Shown here: positions 39,157-48,331 of the stretch, piece by piece
Layout: the number at the start of each line of letters is the position of its first letter
Position numbering within the stretch: position 1 is the first letter of the stretch
Assembly (NCBI RefSeq): GCF_001679785.1
Contig: NZ_CP016286.1
Location: forward strand, 3,776,001-3,840,000
Direction: 5' to 3'
DNA length: 64,000 nt
From: Rhizobium leguminosarum
GTDB taxonomy: Bacteria; Pseudomonadota; Alphaproteobacteria; Rhizobiales; Rhizobiaceae
Made by a program: the position numbers and the translations under genes
The notes under the pieces: generated by a model
What the model saw: only the letters and a program-made list of their open reading frames with translations
Told to the model about the DNA's origin: nothing
The model's database searches: none

Positions 39157-39761
39157 ACGACACGCCGGAAAACATCGCCGCCAAGCCGCGCGGGCTTGGC
39201 CGTTACGCATTGGCGCTGCTGCCGCTCGTCGTCTTCGGCGGCATTGCTGCCACGGCCGCAAAGATGCTCTACGACCAGGATTTCCATGGCAAGAACATCG
39301 CCGAAATTCCCTCCGCCCTGATCGGCACCAAGGCCCCGGCGCTGAACCTGCCGCCGCTCGACGGCGCCAACCTGCCGGCGCTGACCGATGCGGCAATCAA
39401 GGGCAAGCTGACCCTCGTCAACGTCTTCGCCTCATGGTGCCTCCCCTGCCGGGAAGAACATCCGATACTGAAAGAACTGGCGAAAGACGGACGGCTGAAC
39501 ATCGTCGCCATCAATTACAAGGACCAGAGCGACAACGCCCTGCGTTTCCTCGGCGAGCTCGGCAACCCCTTTCGGGCGATCGGCATCGATCCGAACGGCA
39601 AGGCAGCGATCGACTGGGGTGTCTACGGCATTCCGGAAAGCTATCTGGTCGGGCCTGACGGCACGATCCTCTACAAGCGCGTCGGCCCCTTCGACGATAT
39701 CAGTCTGAAGGAAGGGCTTTTTCCAGCGATGGAAAAGACGCTCGGCAAGCCGACTTCCTGA
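39153..39761 (+). CDS. ccmG: Thiol:disulfide interchange protein CcmG/DsbE
   Basis: A 202-residue membrane-anchored thioredoxin. One N-terminal helix ([17 protein letters not shown]), then the active site W95-C96-L-P-C99 ([13 protein letters not shown]), and the cis-Pro [10 protein letters not shown]. Reduces apocytochrome c cysteines before heme ligation. Starts within the ccmD stop. Last gene of the cluster, followed by a long inverted repeat. Confidence 0.95.
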   Translation: MNDTPENIAAKPRGLGRYALALLPLVVFGGIAATAAKMLYDQDFHGKNIAEIPSALIGTKAPALNLPPLDGANLPALTDAAIKGKLTLVNVFASWCLPCREEHPILKELAKDGRLNIVAINYKDQSDNALRFLGELGNPFRAIGIDPNGKAAIDWGVYGIPESYLVGPDGTILYKRVGPFDDISLKEGLFPAMEKTLGKPTS

Positions 39762-39775
39762 GTGATCCACAAAAG

Positions 39776-39928
39776 ACCCCTCCCCAACCCCTCCCCACAA
39801 GGGGGAGGGACTTAACGTGCGGCTCTTGCCGTGCGTCCTATCGAACGTCCAGTGTGCAGTTGGTCTGGTTTGCGAGGCGGTGCCACGAGTTAGTCCCTCC
39901 CCCTTGTGGGGAGGGGTTGGGGAGGGGT
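39776..39928. repeat. 37-bp perfect inverted repeat between ccmG and UPF0314 gene
   Basis: Arms 39776-39812 and 39892-39928 are exact reverse complements (ACCCCTCCCCAACCCCTCCC ... ), with a 79-bp spacer. Each arm contains CCCTCCCCCTTGTGGGGAGGG-type self-complementarity. The flanking genes converge, so it may terminate transcription from both sides. It is a second family of rhizobial palindromic repeat. Confidence 0.88.
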
Positions 39929-39947
39929 TTATCGGGACAAAGAAGCC

Positions 39948-40535
39948 CTACACCCCACCCTGCCAGACCTTGATCGCCTCCACCGGCCAGATCAGCATCA
40001 CCACGTTGAGCGTCAGGTTGTCGCGGATCACGTAGCCGGTGAAAATCTCGAAGAAGATGGCGATCGCCACCGTCAGCGCCACCGGTGCGCGCCGCGCGAA
40101 GAAGAAGCCGACGCACATGAAGACGGTGTCCATCGCCGAATTCAGGATGCTGTCGCCGTAATAATCGAGCGCGATCGTCGCCGTACGGTAGCGGTCGATG
40201 ATGAGAGGTGAATTTTCAAGCAGCTCCCAGCCGGATTCGATCACCAGCGCCAGCAGCAGCCTTGCCGCCAACGGCTTGCCGCGCAGGATGAGATGCGCGA
40301 GCCCGTAGAACAGGAAGCCGTGGATGATGTGCGACGGCGTGTACCAATCCGTCAGATGCTGCGAATTGCCGCTGGTATTGACCCCGCCCTCCCACAGCTT
40401 GACAGTGCCGCAGGCGCAGATCGGCACGCGGCCCATCATATATTCGGCGACGATCTGAATGATCAGCACCGCAAGGCAGGCGATAAACCAGAAGTTCTGG
40501 TGTCTTACGCGAGTTTCTACGTCGACAGCGCTCAC
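39948..40535 (-). CDS. UPF0314 (DUF2585) family membrane protein
   Basis: A 195-residue protein with about five hydrophobic helices. Family features: [40 protein letters not shown] and [18 protein letters not shown], with conserved Cys, His and Glu. Function unknown; restricted to alphaproteobacteria. ATG overlaps the ispZ stop (ATGA, 40532-40535). Last gene of the dapF-mtaB-ftsY-ispZ operon. Confidence 0.9.
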   Translation of the reverse strand: MSAVDVETRVRHQNFWFIACLAVLIIQIVAEYMMGRVPICACGTVKLWEGGVNTSGNSQHLTDWYTPSHIIHGFLFYGLAHLILRGKPLAARLLLALVIESGWELLENSPLIIDRYRTATIALDYYGDSILNSAMDTVFMCVGFFFARRAPVALTVAIAIFFEIFTGYVIRDNLTLNVVMLIWPVEAIKVWQGGV

Positions 40536-41176
40536 TTCTCGCCTTCCGTTTCCAGGTTGACGCTATGTTTCAGCACCAGCGGCATCTGCGCCAGCGTGAA
40601 GATGATGGTGATCGGCATCGTGCCCCAGACCTTGAAGGCGACCCAGGTACTGTCGGAAAAATTGCGCCAGACGACTTCGTTCAGCACCGCGAGGAAGAGA
40701 AAGAAGATGCCCCAGCGGATGGTGAGCTTGCGCCAGCCCTCGGCATCGAGCTGGAACGCGGCGTTGAAGACATAGCCGAGCAGCGACTTGCCGAAGGCCA
40801 GCCCGCCGAGCAGCGCCACCCCGAAGAGCGCGTTGACGATGGTCGGCTTCATCTTGATGAAGGTCTCGTTCTGCAGCCAGATCGACAGCGAGCCGAAGAT
40901 GACGACGACGATGCCCGATACAAAAGGCATGATCGGCAGATGGCCGAGCACGATCTTCGAAACGATCAGCGAGATGATCGTCGCCGCCATGAAGAGGCCG
41001 GTCGCAACGAACAGCGGTCCGCCCAATTCGGAAAGAGCAGGAAACGTCTCCACCAGCCACTGACCGCGCAGATTGGCGAAGAAGAAGATCATCAGCGGCC
41101 CGAGTTCCAGCGCCAGTTTCAACAGCGGGTGATGCCGGTCGGCAGCAGACGGGGTGATATCGCTCTCGGTGCTCAT
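40532..41176 (-). CDS. yciB: Inner-membrane septation protein A (YciB/IspZ)
   Basis: A 214-residue membrane protein with about six helices. Family signatures: [62 protein letters not shown] and [15 protein letters not shown]. Affects cell envelope and septation in enterobacteria. Sits 75 bp after the ftsY stop and is coupled to the next gene. Confidence 0.93.
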   Translation of the reverse strand: MSTESDITPSAADRHHPLLKLALELGPLMIFFFANLRGQWLVETFPALSELGGPLFVATGLFMAATIISLIVSKIVLGHLPIMPFVSGIVVVIFGSLSIWLQNETFIKMKPTIVNALFGVALLGGLAFGKSLLGYVFNAAFQLDAEGWRKLTIRWGIFFLFLAVLNEVVWRNFSDSTWVAFKVWGTMPITIIFTLAQMPLVLKHSVNLETEGEK

Positions 41177-41251
41177 GCGTTCTTCAAACCTGTTTTCCTG
41201 GAAACTGTTTCCGGCCGTGCCCTGCAGGCTTTCGGCGGCATATCTGTGGCA

Positions 41252-42847
41252 TCATTGCCCAAGTCCGGCAATGGCATGGGCAAAATCCTCGGCCTCGAAC
41301 GGCTCCAGATCCTCGACGCCCTCGCCGACGCCGATGAAATAGACCGGCAGCTTGTGCTTGGCGGAGATGGCGACGAGAATGCCGCCGCGGGCCGTGCCAT
41401 CGAGCTTGGTCATGATCAGCCCGTTGACACCAGCGACGTTGCGGAAGATCTCGACCTGGCTGAGCGCGTTCTGCCCCGTCGTGGCATCAAGCGTCTGCAG
41501 CACGGTATGCGGCGCATCGGGATCGAGTTTGCCGAGCACGCGGACGATCTTCTCGAGCTCGGCCATCAGCTCTGCCTTGTTCTGCAGGCGGCCGGCGGTA
41601 TCGACGATCAGCACGTCGCATTTTTTTGCCTTTGCCTGTTCGAAGGCATCATAGGCAAGGCCGGCGGCATCGGCGCCGAGCTTGGTGCCGATGAATTCGG
41701 ATTTCGTCCGGTCGGCCCAGATTTTCAGCTGCTCGATCGCCGCCGCCCGGAACGTATCGCCGGCAGCCAGCATCACCTTCAGCCCGGCGCCGGAAAGCTT
41801 TGCCGCAAGCTTGCCGATCGTCGTCGTCTTGCCGGTGCCGTTGACGCCGACGACGAGGATGACATGCGGCTTGTGCGAGAGGTCGAGCTGCAGCGGCTTG
41901 GCGACCGGCTTCAGGACCTTGGCGATTTCCGACGCCATGATCCGGCTGACATCCTCGCCGGTGACATCCTTGCCATAGCGCTCGGAAGCAAGCGTGTCGG
42001 TAACGCGCATGGCGGTCTCGACGCCGAGATCGGCCTGGATCAGCAGATCCTCGAGATCCTGCAGCGTCTCGTCATCGAGCTTGCGCTTGGTGAAGAGCGC
42101 GGTGATCTGGCCGGTCAGCTGCGAAGAGGTGCGTGCAAGGCCGTTGCGCAGGCGCTGGAACCAGCTGAGTTTCGGCTGCAGGACAACGGGCTCCGGCTCG
42201 ACGACCTTCGGGCCGGTGGCAAAGCCTCTGGGGAGGATGGGAGAGCCGGTCTCCGGTTCGGCCGCGGGGTTGCCCCCCTCTGCCCTGCCGGGCATCTCCC
42301 CCACAGGTGGGGAGATTGGCTGGGAGGGCGAATCCAGCCCTGCGTCATCCTCAGTCGGAATCTCTTCCGGCTCGGTCGGAATCTCTTCCGGAGGCTTTTC
42401 GACGCTCTCTTCGAGGTCAGCCGGCTGTTCCAGCGCTGCGGTCTCCCCAGGATCTGTCGCCTCGTGCGGGAGATGTCCCAGAGGGACAGAAGGTGGTTGT
42501 TCCGTAACGGTTTCGGCGGCCGCCTGGCTTTCAGTCTCCGCCTCCGCTGCTGCCTCGGCTTCCAGCAATGAAAGCGGCACGACACCCATATCGCTCAATT
42601 GGTCGGCGGCGGGCAGGATTGCGGATTCGACATCATCGTCAGCAACCGGCGCCTCGACCCAGCCCTCGTCAATATCTGCAGCGGGCCCGCCGGCAGTATC
42701 CATTTCCTCGGCCAGCACTGGATCGTCAGCAACCGGCAGATCTTCGTCGCGCGAACGCGGCTCCAACTCCTTTTCCACGGCCGCAGGCACAGGTTCTTCA
42801 GCCGGCTTGCCGAAGGTAAAGACCTTTTTGATGAAACTGAGCGCCAT
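41252..42847 (-). CDS. ftsY: Signal recognition particle receptor FtsY with repeat-invaded acidic domain
   Basis: A 531-residue GTPase receptor for SRP at the inner membrane. Residues ~1-215 are an acidic, Glu/Ala/Pro-rich A domain; the NG domain follows with P-loop GVNGTGKTTT near 333, DTAGR near 415 and TKLDGTARGG near 480. Two stretches of the A domain are encoded by palindromic repeat DNA: residues 177-192 (ISPPVGEMPGRAEGGN) from 42271-42316 and residues about 117-135 from a degraded copy. A tandem PEEIPTE repeat lies between. The open frame is kept, so the protein is presumably functional. Confidence 0.96.
   Translation of the reverse strand: MALSFIKKVFTFGKPAEEPVPAAVEKELEPRSRDEDLPVADDPVLAEEMDTAGGPAADIDEGWVEAPVADDDVESAILPAADQLSDMGVVPLSLLEAEAAAEAETESQAAAETVTEQPPSVPLGHLPHEATDPGETAALEQPADLEESVEKPPEEIPTEPEEIPTEDDAGLDSPSQPISPPVGEMPGRAEGGNPAAEPETGSPILPRGFATGPKVVEPEPVVLQPKLSWFQRLRNGLARTSSQLTGQITALFTKRKLDDETLQDLEDLLIQADLGVETAMRVTDTLASERYGKDVTGEDVSRIMASEIAKVLKPVAKPLQLDLSHKPHVILVVGVNGTGKTTTIGKLAAKLSGAGLKVMLAAGDTFRAAAIEQLKIWADRTKSEFIGTKLGADAAGLAYDAFEQAKAKKCDVLIVDTAGRLQNKAELMAELEKIVRVLGKLDPDAPHTVLQTLDATTGQNALSQVEIFRNVAGVNGLIMTKLDGTARGGILVAISAKHKLPVYFIGVGEGVEDLEPFEAEDFAHAIAGLGQ
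42271..42316. repeat. Palindromic repeat inside ftsY coding sequence
   Basis: Matches the ccmA-ccmB arm at 37298-37341 with one or two changes over about 44 bp. In frame, it encodes ISPPVGEMPGRAEGGN of the FtsY acidic domain. Confidence 0.9.
42441..42496. repeat. Degraded palindromic repeat inside ftsY, opposite orientation
   Basis: Resembles arm 37426-37470 (GTCTCCCC, then CTCGTGCGGGAGATGTCCC and AGGGACAGAAGGTGG). It encodes about PSVPLGHLPHEATDPGET. Together with 42271-42316 it forms an inverted pair 124 bp apart, like the ccm pair. Confidence 0.6.
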
Positions 42848-42863
42848 GGGGATTCCGTGAAAG

Positions 42864-44138
42864 TCAGGCCGCTGCTGCGGCCGTCAATTGCATGTCGAGA
42901 TGCTTGCCATTGTGGCCGGTGATCGTGACCGGCACAAGTTCACCGGGACGAAGGCCGGGGGCAGCGACCAGCGTGAAGTTCTCCGTATGCGCCAGGCCGT
43001 TGTTTTCAACAAGCAGCCATTGCCGGGTTCCGATCATCCCATCGAGATGGGATTGATGCAGCATATGTCCAGCGGCGCGTAGCCTTGCGGCGCGATCCTT
43101 GACCAGCGACCGGTCGAGCTGCGGCATGCGGGCGGCCGGTGTGCCGGGACGCGGACTGTAGGGGAAGACATGCAGATGGGCGATGCCAGCCTCTTCGGCC
43201 AGCCTCACGGCATTCTCGAACATCTCTTCGGTTTCGGTGGGAAAGCCGGCAATCATATCGGCGCCGAAGCTCATCTCGGGGCGGAGGCGGCGCGCATCCT
43301 CGATGAAACGCAACGCATCGGCGCGTAAATGCCGGCGCTTCATGCGCTTCAGGATCATGTCGTCGCCATGCTGCAGCGACAGATGCAGATGCGGCATGAA
43401 ACGTGGCTCGTCGGCAATCAGATCCATCAGGTGGGCGTCGGCCTCGATGCTGTCGATCGAGGAAAGCCTGAGCCGGCGGATATCGGGGATCTGCTTCAGC
43501 AACGTCTTCGCCAACAGCCCGAGCGTCGGGGCGCCCGGCAGATCGCTGCCATAGCTGGTGGCATCGACCCCGGTCAGCACGATCTCGCGATAACCGCCGT
43601 CGACGAGATTGCGGGCCTGATCGACGACGGCTCCCATCGGCACCGAGCGGGAATTGCCGCGGCCATAGGGAATGATGCAGAAGGTGCAGCGATGGTCGCA
43701 ACCATTCTGCACCTGGATGAACGCACGCACATGGCCGTCGATGTGCCTGACCATCTGCGGCGCCGTCGCCTTGACGCTCATGATGTCGTTGACCCGCAGC
43801 TTCTCTTCGGCCGAAACGCCGAAATCCGGCAGGCTGCGATAGGAGGCGCTCGTCAGCTTCTCCTCGTTGCCGAGCACGGCATCGACCTCCGCCATCGCGG
43901 CGAAGGTCTGCTTTTCCGTCTGCGCGGCGCAGCCGGTGACGATGATGCGGGCATGCGGATTGTCGCGCCGTGCCCGGCGGATCGCCTGGCGGGCCTGGCG
44001 CACGGCCTCGCCGGTCACGGCACAGGTATTGACCAGGATGGCGTTGTTGAGCCCGGCCTTCTCAGCCTGCGCCTTCATCACCTCGGATTCATATGTGTTG
44101 AGGCGGCAGCCGAAGGTAATGACCTCGATGCCGCTCAC
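42864..44138 (-). CDS. mtaB: tRNA N6-threonylcarbamoyladenosine (t6A37) methylthiotransferase MtaB
   Basis: A 424-residue radical-SAM methylthiotransferase that makes ms2t6A37 in tRNA. The N-terminal UPF0004 domain has Cys at 11 ([11 protein letters not shown]), VNTCAVTG and VTGCAAQ; the radical SAM motif is CDHRCTFC at about 147-154; a TRAM-like C-terminus follows. Start GTG 44138 has GGAGG 4 bases upstream and overlaps the dapF stop (GTGA). It is 16 bp before ftsY. Confidence 0.94.
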   Translation of the reverse strand: MSGIEVITFGCRLNTYESEVMKAQAEKAGLNNAILVNTCAVTGEAVRQARQAIRRARRDNPHARIIVTGCAAQTEKQTFAAMAEVDAVLGNEEKLTSASYRSLPDFGVSAEEKLRVNDIMSVKATAPQMVRHIDGHVRAFIQVQNGCDHRCTFCIIPYGRGNSRSVPMGAVVDQARNLVDGGYREIVLTGVDATSYGSDLPGAPTLGLLAKTLLKQIPDIRRLRLSSIDSIEADAHLMDLIADEPRFMPHLHLSLQHGDDMILKRMKRRHLRADALRFIEDARRLRPEMSFGADMIAGFPTETEEMFENAVRLAEEAGIAHLHVFPYSPRPGTPAARMPQLDRSLVKDRAARLRAAGHMLHQSHLDGMIGTRQWLLVENNGLAHTENFTLVAAPGLRPGELVPVTITGHNGKHLDMQLTAAAAA

Positions 44139-45040
44139 TGCGCCTCCGCCTCTCGGATACCATCGCGCGCCCAGAGACCGGTCGACGGATCGAGCCTGCC
44201 CGACCATTCCCATTCGGCCGGGCCGGTCATGATGACATGATCGTCGCGCTCGCGCCATTCGATGGAAAGCGTGGCCGGCGGCTTGGCGCTTGCCACATTG
44301 ATCGTCACCGTGCGGCCGGTGCGGCCGGTGCGCGCGGCACTGACGGCAGCAGAACAGGCAGCCGAGCCGCAGGCAAGCGTCAGTCCCGCGCCGCGCTCCC
44401 AGGTGCGCGTCGTCACCGATGTCGGCGACGTCACCTGCGCCAGCGTGATATTGGCGCGCTCGGGAAACATCGGATGGTTTTCGAGCAGCGGTCCGAAGCG
44501 GGCGAGATCATAGGACATCACGTCCCTGTCCACCCAGAAGATTGCATGCGGATTGCCCATCGACATCGCCGACGGCGAATGCAGCACCGGCTTGTCGATC
44601 GGGCCGATCTGCAACTCGATGCGGCTGGTGTCGTGGAATTCTTCCGCCAGCGGGATCCTGTCCCAATCGAACACCGGCCGGCCCATATCGACCGAGATCG
44701 TCCCGTCCTCGTGCTCGACGGCGTTGAGGATGCCGGCGACCGTCTGGAAGGTAAAGGCCTTCCGGCCGGTCTCGGCGGCAAGCGCCTGCACGACGCAGCG
44801 CGTGCCGTTGCCGCAGGCCTGCGCCTTCGAGCCATCGGAATTCAGGATATCGATGAAGGCATCGGTGCCGTCGGCCTTCGGATCATGGATCGCCATGATC
44901 TGATCGAACTCAGTCTGCGGATCGGCATTGAGCGCGACCGCCGCCGCCGGCGTCACCTTGTCCGGCCGGCCGCGCATGTCGACCACCAGGATCTTGTTGC
45001 CAAGCCCGTTCATCCTCGCAAATTCGACCGTTGCGCTCAT
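44135..45040 (-). CDS. dapF: Diaminopimelate epimerase
   Basis: A 301-residue epimerase converting LL- to meso-diaminopimelate for lysine and peptidoglycan. The two catalytic cysteines are in ACGNGTRC (near 80) and ACGSAAC (near 225). ATG 45040 ([15 protein letters not shown]) is used; ATG 45049 is 3 codons upstream. First gene of the operon dapF-mtaB-ftsY-yciB-UPF0314. Confidence 0.95.
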   Translation of the reverse strand: MSATVEFARMNGLGNKILVVDMRGRPDKVTPAAAVALNADPQTEFDQIMAIHDPKADGTDAFIDILNSDGSKAQACGNGTRCVVQALAAETGRKAFTFQTVAGILNAVEHEDGTISVDMGRPVFDWDRIPLAEEFHDTSRIELQIGPIDKPVLHSPSAMSMGNPHAIFWVDRDVMSYDLARFGPLLENHPMFPERANITLAQVTSPTSVTTRTWERGAGLTLACGSAACSAAVSAARTGRTGRTVTINVASAKPPATLSIEWRERDDHVIMTGPAEWEWSGRLDPSTGLWARDGIREAEAQ

Positions 45041-45158
45041 GGGTATCATTCCGTCTGTCTTTCCGGTGTATATGGCGGAAATGCGAAGGAATTACCAGTG
45101 GGTGAGTGCCGGGCAGACGTTGCGGCCCGCTGACCCCTTCGAGGCAGCAGTTCGACTT

Positions 45159-45362
45159 TTACCGCTGTGCACCGTCAGGATCGAAAGACGCAGCATGGGC
45201 TTCGACAATGGCTGCGGTGATGACCTTTCTCAGCTCGTAGACCAGCGAGCGGGACCGCTTGCGATCCAGATCCTGTGCCGCCTTCGCAAGATTCAGGCCT
45301 TCATTCAGGACAATATGATGGGCCCGCGCCAGCGCCCAGCTCTCAATATCAGCATTTAGCAT
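45159..45362 (-). CDS. Small hypothetical protein, 67 aa
   Basis: Not recognised. A helical, charged protein (LNADIESWALARAHHIVLNEGLNLAKAAQDLDRKRSRSLVYELRKVI) without signal or membrane segment. ATG 45362 has GGAGA 6 bases upstream, which supports translation. Located upstream of dapF, same strand, separated by 118 bp. Confidence 0.55.
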   Translation of the reverse strand: MLNADIESWALARAHHIVLNEGLNLAKAAQDLDRKRSRSLVYELRKVITAAIVEAHAASFDPDGAQR

Positions 45363-45658
45363 TCGATATCTCCGCCGATTCATTCGGCATCAAGGATATT
45401 CACGAATCATTTTACAGGACGCACTTAAGTAGAAAGTAGAATCATAAGCAGAATAATTTGCAACTGGCATTGACAGCGAATTCGGCCGCCGGGGTAGCAA
45501 TATTTATCGGCAAACCTGAAACCCTGGCAGATTGCGCAAGCCAATACATCACATTGTTTGAATATGTACTTTCGCCGCAACCACTGAATGAAACACTGCC
45601 GCTCTCTTTTCAAACGGCTTCTTAGAAGTCGGTCATGCGGTCATTTGTCCGCATTGCC
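45363..45658. other. Intergenic stretch upstream of the ffh leader
   Basis: About 300 bp, noticeably AT-richer than the average of the window. No gene recognised. A TTGACA at 45470-45475 is visible without a good -10. Confidence 0.4.
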
Positions 45659-45687
45659 TTGACTTTCGCGCGGCTTTCCTGTTTATC
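45659..45687 (+). promoter_or_regulatory. Sigma-70 type promoter candidate for ffh leader
   Basis: TTGACT (45659-45664), 17-base spacer, TTTATC (45682-45687). Transcription would start near 45694, about 180 bases before the ffh ATG. Confidence 0.5.
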
Positions 45688-45693
45688 GCGCCC

Positions 45694-45796
45694 AATCCGC
45701 GACGAGCCACATGACTCCGAGCCGCCGACCGGGACTTAGAGATCCCGGAGGTCAACACCCGACAGCGCGATGCGCCCTCGGGTGCTTTTTGGCTTT
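45694..45796 (+). ncRNA. Structured ffh leader / candidate small RNA ending in a terminator-like hairpin
   Basis: Two hairpins follow the promoter. The first pairs GACC-GGGA with TCCC-GG(A)GGTC (about 45726-45753). The second pairs CACCCGA with TCGGGTG (about 45766-45794), with an inner GCGC/GCGC, and is followed by CTTTTT, the shape of a rho-independent terminator. Read-through would reach ffh; termination would give a ~100-nt RNA. It does not look like 4.5S RNA. Function is inferred only from structure. Confidence 0.5.
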
Positions 45797-45875
45797 GCGT
45801 CTTGTTTTCGTCAAGGAAAAGCACGACGTTTCCGGGCAGGTAAGAACCCGCCCGAAACGTATCAAGGAAGAGCCG

Positions 45876-47462
45876 ATGTTTGAAAACCTCCAGGACCGTC
45901 TTGGATCCATTCTGAATGGACTGACAGGCCGTGGCGCGCTTTCGGAAGCCGATGTTTCCGCAGCGCTGCGCGAGGTTCGCCGTGCGTTGCTGGAGGCCGA
46001 CGTCGCGCTCGACGTCGTGCGTTCCTTCACCGACCGCGTGCGTGAAAAGGCCGTCGGCGCCGAGATCCTGAAGTCGATCAAGCCCGGCCAGATGGTCGTC
46101 AAGATCGTGCATGACGAACTGATCGAGATGCTGGGCGGCGAAGGGGTCGGCATCGATCTGCATGCACCGGCGCCCGTCGTCGTCATGATGGTCGGCCTGC
46201 AGGGCTCCGGCAAGACGACGACGTCGGCGAAGATTGCCCATCGCCTGTCGACGCGCGAGAAGAAGAAGGTGCTGATGGCGTCGCTCGACACGCGCCGTCC
46301 GGCAGCCCAGGAGCAGCTTCGCCAGCTCGGCGCGCAGGCCAATATCGACACGCTGCCGATCATATCGGGCCAGTCGCCGACCGATATCGCCGCCCGCGCC
46401 GTGCAGGCGGCCAAGCTTGGCGGCCATGACGTCGTCATCCTCGATACCGCCGGCCGCACGCATATCGACGAGCCCCTGATGGTCGAGATGGCCGACATCA
46501 AGAAGCGGTCGAACCCGCATGAAATCCTGCTGGTCGCCGACAGCCTCACCGGCCAGGACGCCGTCAACCTCGCCCGCAGTTTCGACGAACGCGTCGGCAT
46601 CACCGGTCTGGTGCTGACCCGCATGGACGGCGATGGCCGCGGCGGCGCCGCCCTTTCGATGCGTGCCGTCACCGGCAAGCCGATCAAGCTGATCGGCGTC
46701 GGCGAGAAGATGAGCGAGCTGGAGGAATTCCATCCCCGCCGCATCGCCGACCGCATCCTCGGCATGGGCGACATCGTCTCGCTCGTCGAGCGCGCGTCCG
46801 AAAACATCGACGCCGAGAAGGCGGCCGCCATGGCCGCCAAGATGGCCAAGGGCAAGTTCGACCTCGACGACCTGGCCGACCAGCTGCGCCAGATGCAGAA
46901 GATGGGCGGCATGGGCGGCATCATGGGGATGATGCCCGGCATGGCCGGCATGAAGGACAAGATGGCCGCAGCCGGCCTCGACGATAAGCTTTTCGGTCGC
47001 CAGATCGCCATCATCCAGTCGATGACCAAGGCCGAGCGCACCAATCCCGACCTGCTCAAGCATTCGCGCAAGAAGCGCATCGCCGCCGGCTCCGGCACCG
47101 ATGCCGCCGCCATCAACAAGCTTCTGAAGATGCACCGCCAGATGGCGGACATGATGAAGATGATGGGCGGCAAGGGCAAAGGCGGCATGATGAAGCAGAT
47201 GATGGGCGGCCTTGCCGGCAAGATGGGGCTCGGCGGCGGCATGGGCGGCATGGGTGGCGGCATGCCCGATCTTTCGAATATCGATCCCCGGCAGCTCGAG
47301 GCCTTGCAGAAGCAGGCGGAAGCGGCGGGGCTTGGAAAACCGGGTGGGGGCATGCCCGGTCTCGGCGGTCTGCCGGGTGGTTTGTCGGGCCTCGGCGGCG
47401 CCAAGCTGCCGGGACTTGGCGGTGGTTTCCCGGGATTGCCCGGATTGCCGAAGAAGAAGTGA
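45876..47462 (+). CDS. ffh: Signal recognition particle protein Ffh
   Basis: A 528-residue SRP54 GTPase. N domain, then P-loop GLQGSGKT at 107-114, DTRRPAAQEQL, DTAGR near 190, TRMDGDGRGG near 247; the M domain binds 4.5S RNA and signal peptides. The last ~110 residues are extremely Met/Gly-rich (GGMGGIMGMMPGMAGM and later GGMGGMGGGMPDLSN), longer than in E. coli. ATG 45876 has AAGGAAG 5 bases upstream. Confidence 0.96.
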   Translation: MFENLQDRLGSILNGLTGRGALSEADVSAALREVRRALLEADVALDVVRSFTDRVREKAVGAEILKSIKPGQMVVKIVHDELIEMLGGEGVGIDLHAPAPVVVMMVGLQGSGKTTTSAKIAHRLSTREKKKVLMASLDTRRPAAQEQLRQLGAQANIDTLPIISGQSPTDIAARAVQAAKLGGHDVVILDTAGRTHIDEPLMVEMADIKKRSNPHEILLVADSLTGQDAVNLARSFDERVGITGLVLTRMDGDGRGGAALSMRAVTGKPIKLIGVGEKMSELEEFHPRRIADRILGMGDIVSLVERASENIDAEKAAAMAAKMAKGKFDLDDLADQLRQMQKMGGMGGIMGMMPGMAGMKDKMAAAGLDDKLFGRQIAIIQSMTKAERTNPDLLKHSRKKRIAAGSGTDAAAINKLLKMHRQMADMMKMMGGKGKGGMMKQMMGGLAGKMGLGGGMGGMGGGMPDLSNIDPRQLEALQKQAEAAGLGKPGGGMPGLGGLPGGLSGLGGAKLPGLGGGFPGLPGLPKKK

Positions 47463-47478
47463 AAGGATCGCTTGCCCC

Positions 47479-47799
47479 ATGATTGATCCAGACGTCAAAG
47501 CCCAGCTCGCGAGCTATCGTCAGTCGATCGACAATATCGATGCCGCTCTCGTGCACATGCTGGCCGAACGCTTCCGCTGCACCAAAGAGGTCGGCGTGCT
47601 GAAGGCCAAATACAATTTGCCGCCGGCCGACCCGGCGCGCGAGGAATACCAGATCGAACGCCTTCGCCAGCTGGCGAAAGCCGCCAATCTGGACCCGGAT
47701 TTCGCCGAGAAGTTCCTGAACTTCGTCATCAAGGAAGTCATCCGGCATCATGAGCAGATCGCTGCGGATCACGCTGAACAGAGCGCTGCAGCCCGATAA
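47479..47799 (+). CDS. Chorismate mutase (AroQ class)
   Basis: A 106-residue all-helical chorismate mutase type II: RQSIDNIDAALVHMLAERFRCTKEVGVLKAKY, then PAREEYQIERLRQLAKAANLDPDFAEKFLNFVIKEVIRHH. Converts chorismate to prephenate for Phe/Tyr synthesis. No signal peptide, so cytosolic. Starts 16 bp after ffh, and rpsP follows in 48 bp. Confidence 0.93.
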   Translation: MIDPDVKAQLASYRQSIDNIDAALVHMLAERFRCTKEVGVLKAKYNLPPADPAREEYQIERLRQLAKAANLDPDFAEKFLNFVIKEVIRHHEQIAADHAEQSAAAR

Positions 47800-47847
47800 C
47801 CGTACCGCTCAAGAAAGCGGTCAAGAAAAGCCCAAGGAGTAAAGAAC

Positions 47848-48219
47848 ATGGCACTAAAAATTCGTCTCGCCCGCGGTGGTTCCAAGAAGCGCCCGTATTA
47901 CCACGTCGTTCTCGCCGATGCGCGCAGCCCGCGTGACGGCCGCTTCCTCGAAAACCTCGGTTCCTGGAACCCGATGCTTGCCAAGGATGACGAGAAGCGC
48001 GTTCAGCTGAACGCCGAGCGCATCAAGCACTGGATCGAACACGGCGCCCAGCCGACCGACCGCGTTCTGCGTTTCCTCGATGAGGCCGGCGTTGCCAAGC
48101 GCGAAGTCAAGAACAACCCGGTCAAGGCAAAGCCCGGCAAGCGCGCCCAGGAACGCGCCGCCGAAAAGGCTCAGAAGGTCACCGACGCCGCCGCTGCTGC
48201 TGCAGACGCCGCGGAATAA
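47848..48219 (+). CDS. rpsP: 30S ribosomal protein S16
   Basis: A 123-residue S16: the conserved N-terminus [35 protein letters not shown] is followed by an alphaproteobacterial Lys/Ala-rich tail. AAGGAG 7 bases before ATG. First of rpsP-rimM-trmD-rplS; a strong hairpin follows immediately. Confidence 0.97.
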   Translation: MALKIRLARGGSKKRPYYHVVLADARSPRDGRFLENLGSWNPMLAKDDEKRVQLNAERIKHWIEHGAQPTDRVLRFLDEAGVAKREVKNNPVKAKPGKRAQERAAEKAQKVTDAAAAAADAAE

Positions 48220-48237
48220 TCGCGATATCCCTTAGAG

Positions 48238-48267
48238 CGGGCGGCATGGCGACATGCCGCCCGTTTT
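48238..48267 (+). terminator. Intercistronic terminator/attenuator between rpsP and rimM
   Basis: CGGGCGGCATG pairs perfectly with CATGCCGCCCG across a GCGA loop, then TTTTCG. It would reduce rimM/trmD transcription relative to rpsP. Confidence 0.85.
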
Positions 48268-48331
48268 CGTTTCCAATCGCACGCACTTCGTTTATGAGAA
48301 ACCTGTCTTTCGGCTTCACATGAAGGAACCC

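Noticed and set aside
37352..39184. 610-codon minus-strand open frame
   Set aside because: Antisense to ccmB and ccmC; low-complexity His/Arg/Gly composition.
40565..42571. 668-codon plus-strand open frame across yciB and ftsY
   Set aside because: Shadow of the dapF-ftsY operon; no recognisable domain.
45694..45796. 4.5S SRP RNA gene upstream of ffh
   Set aside because: The conserved GGAAGCAGC-type tetraloop/core expected of 4.5S RNA is absent; kept only as an unnamed structured leader.
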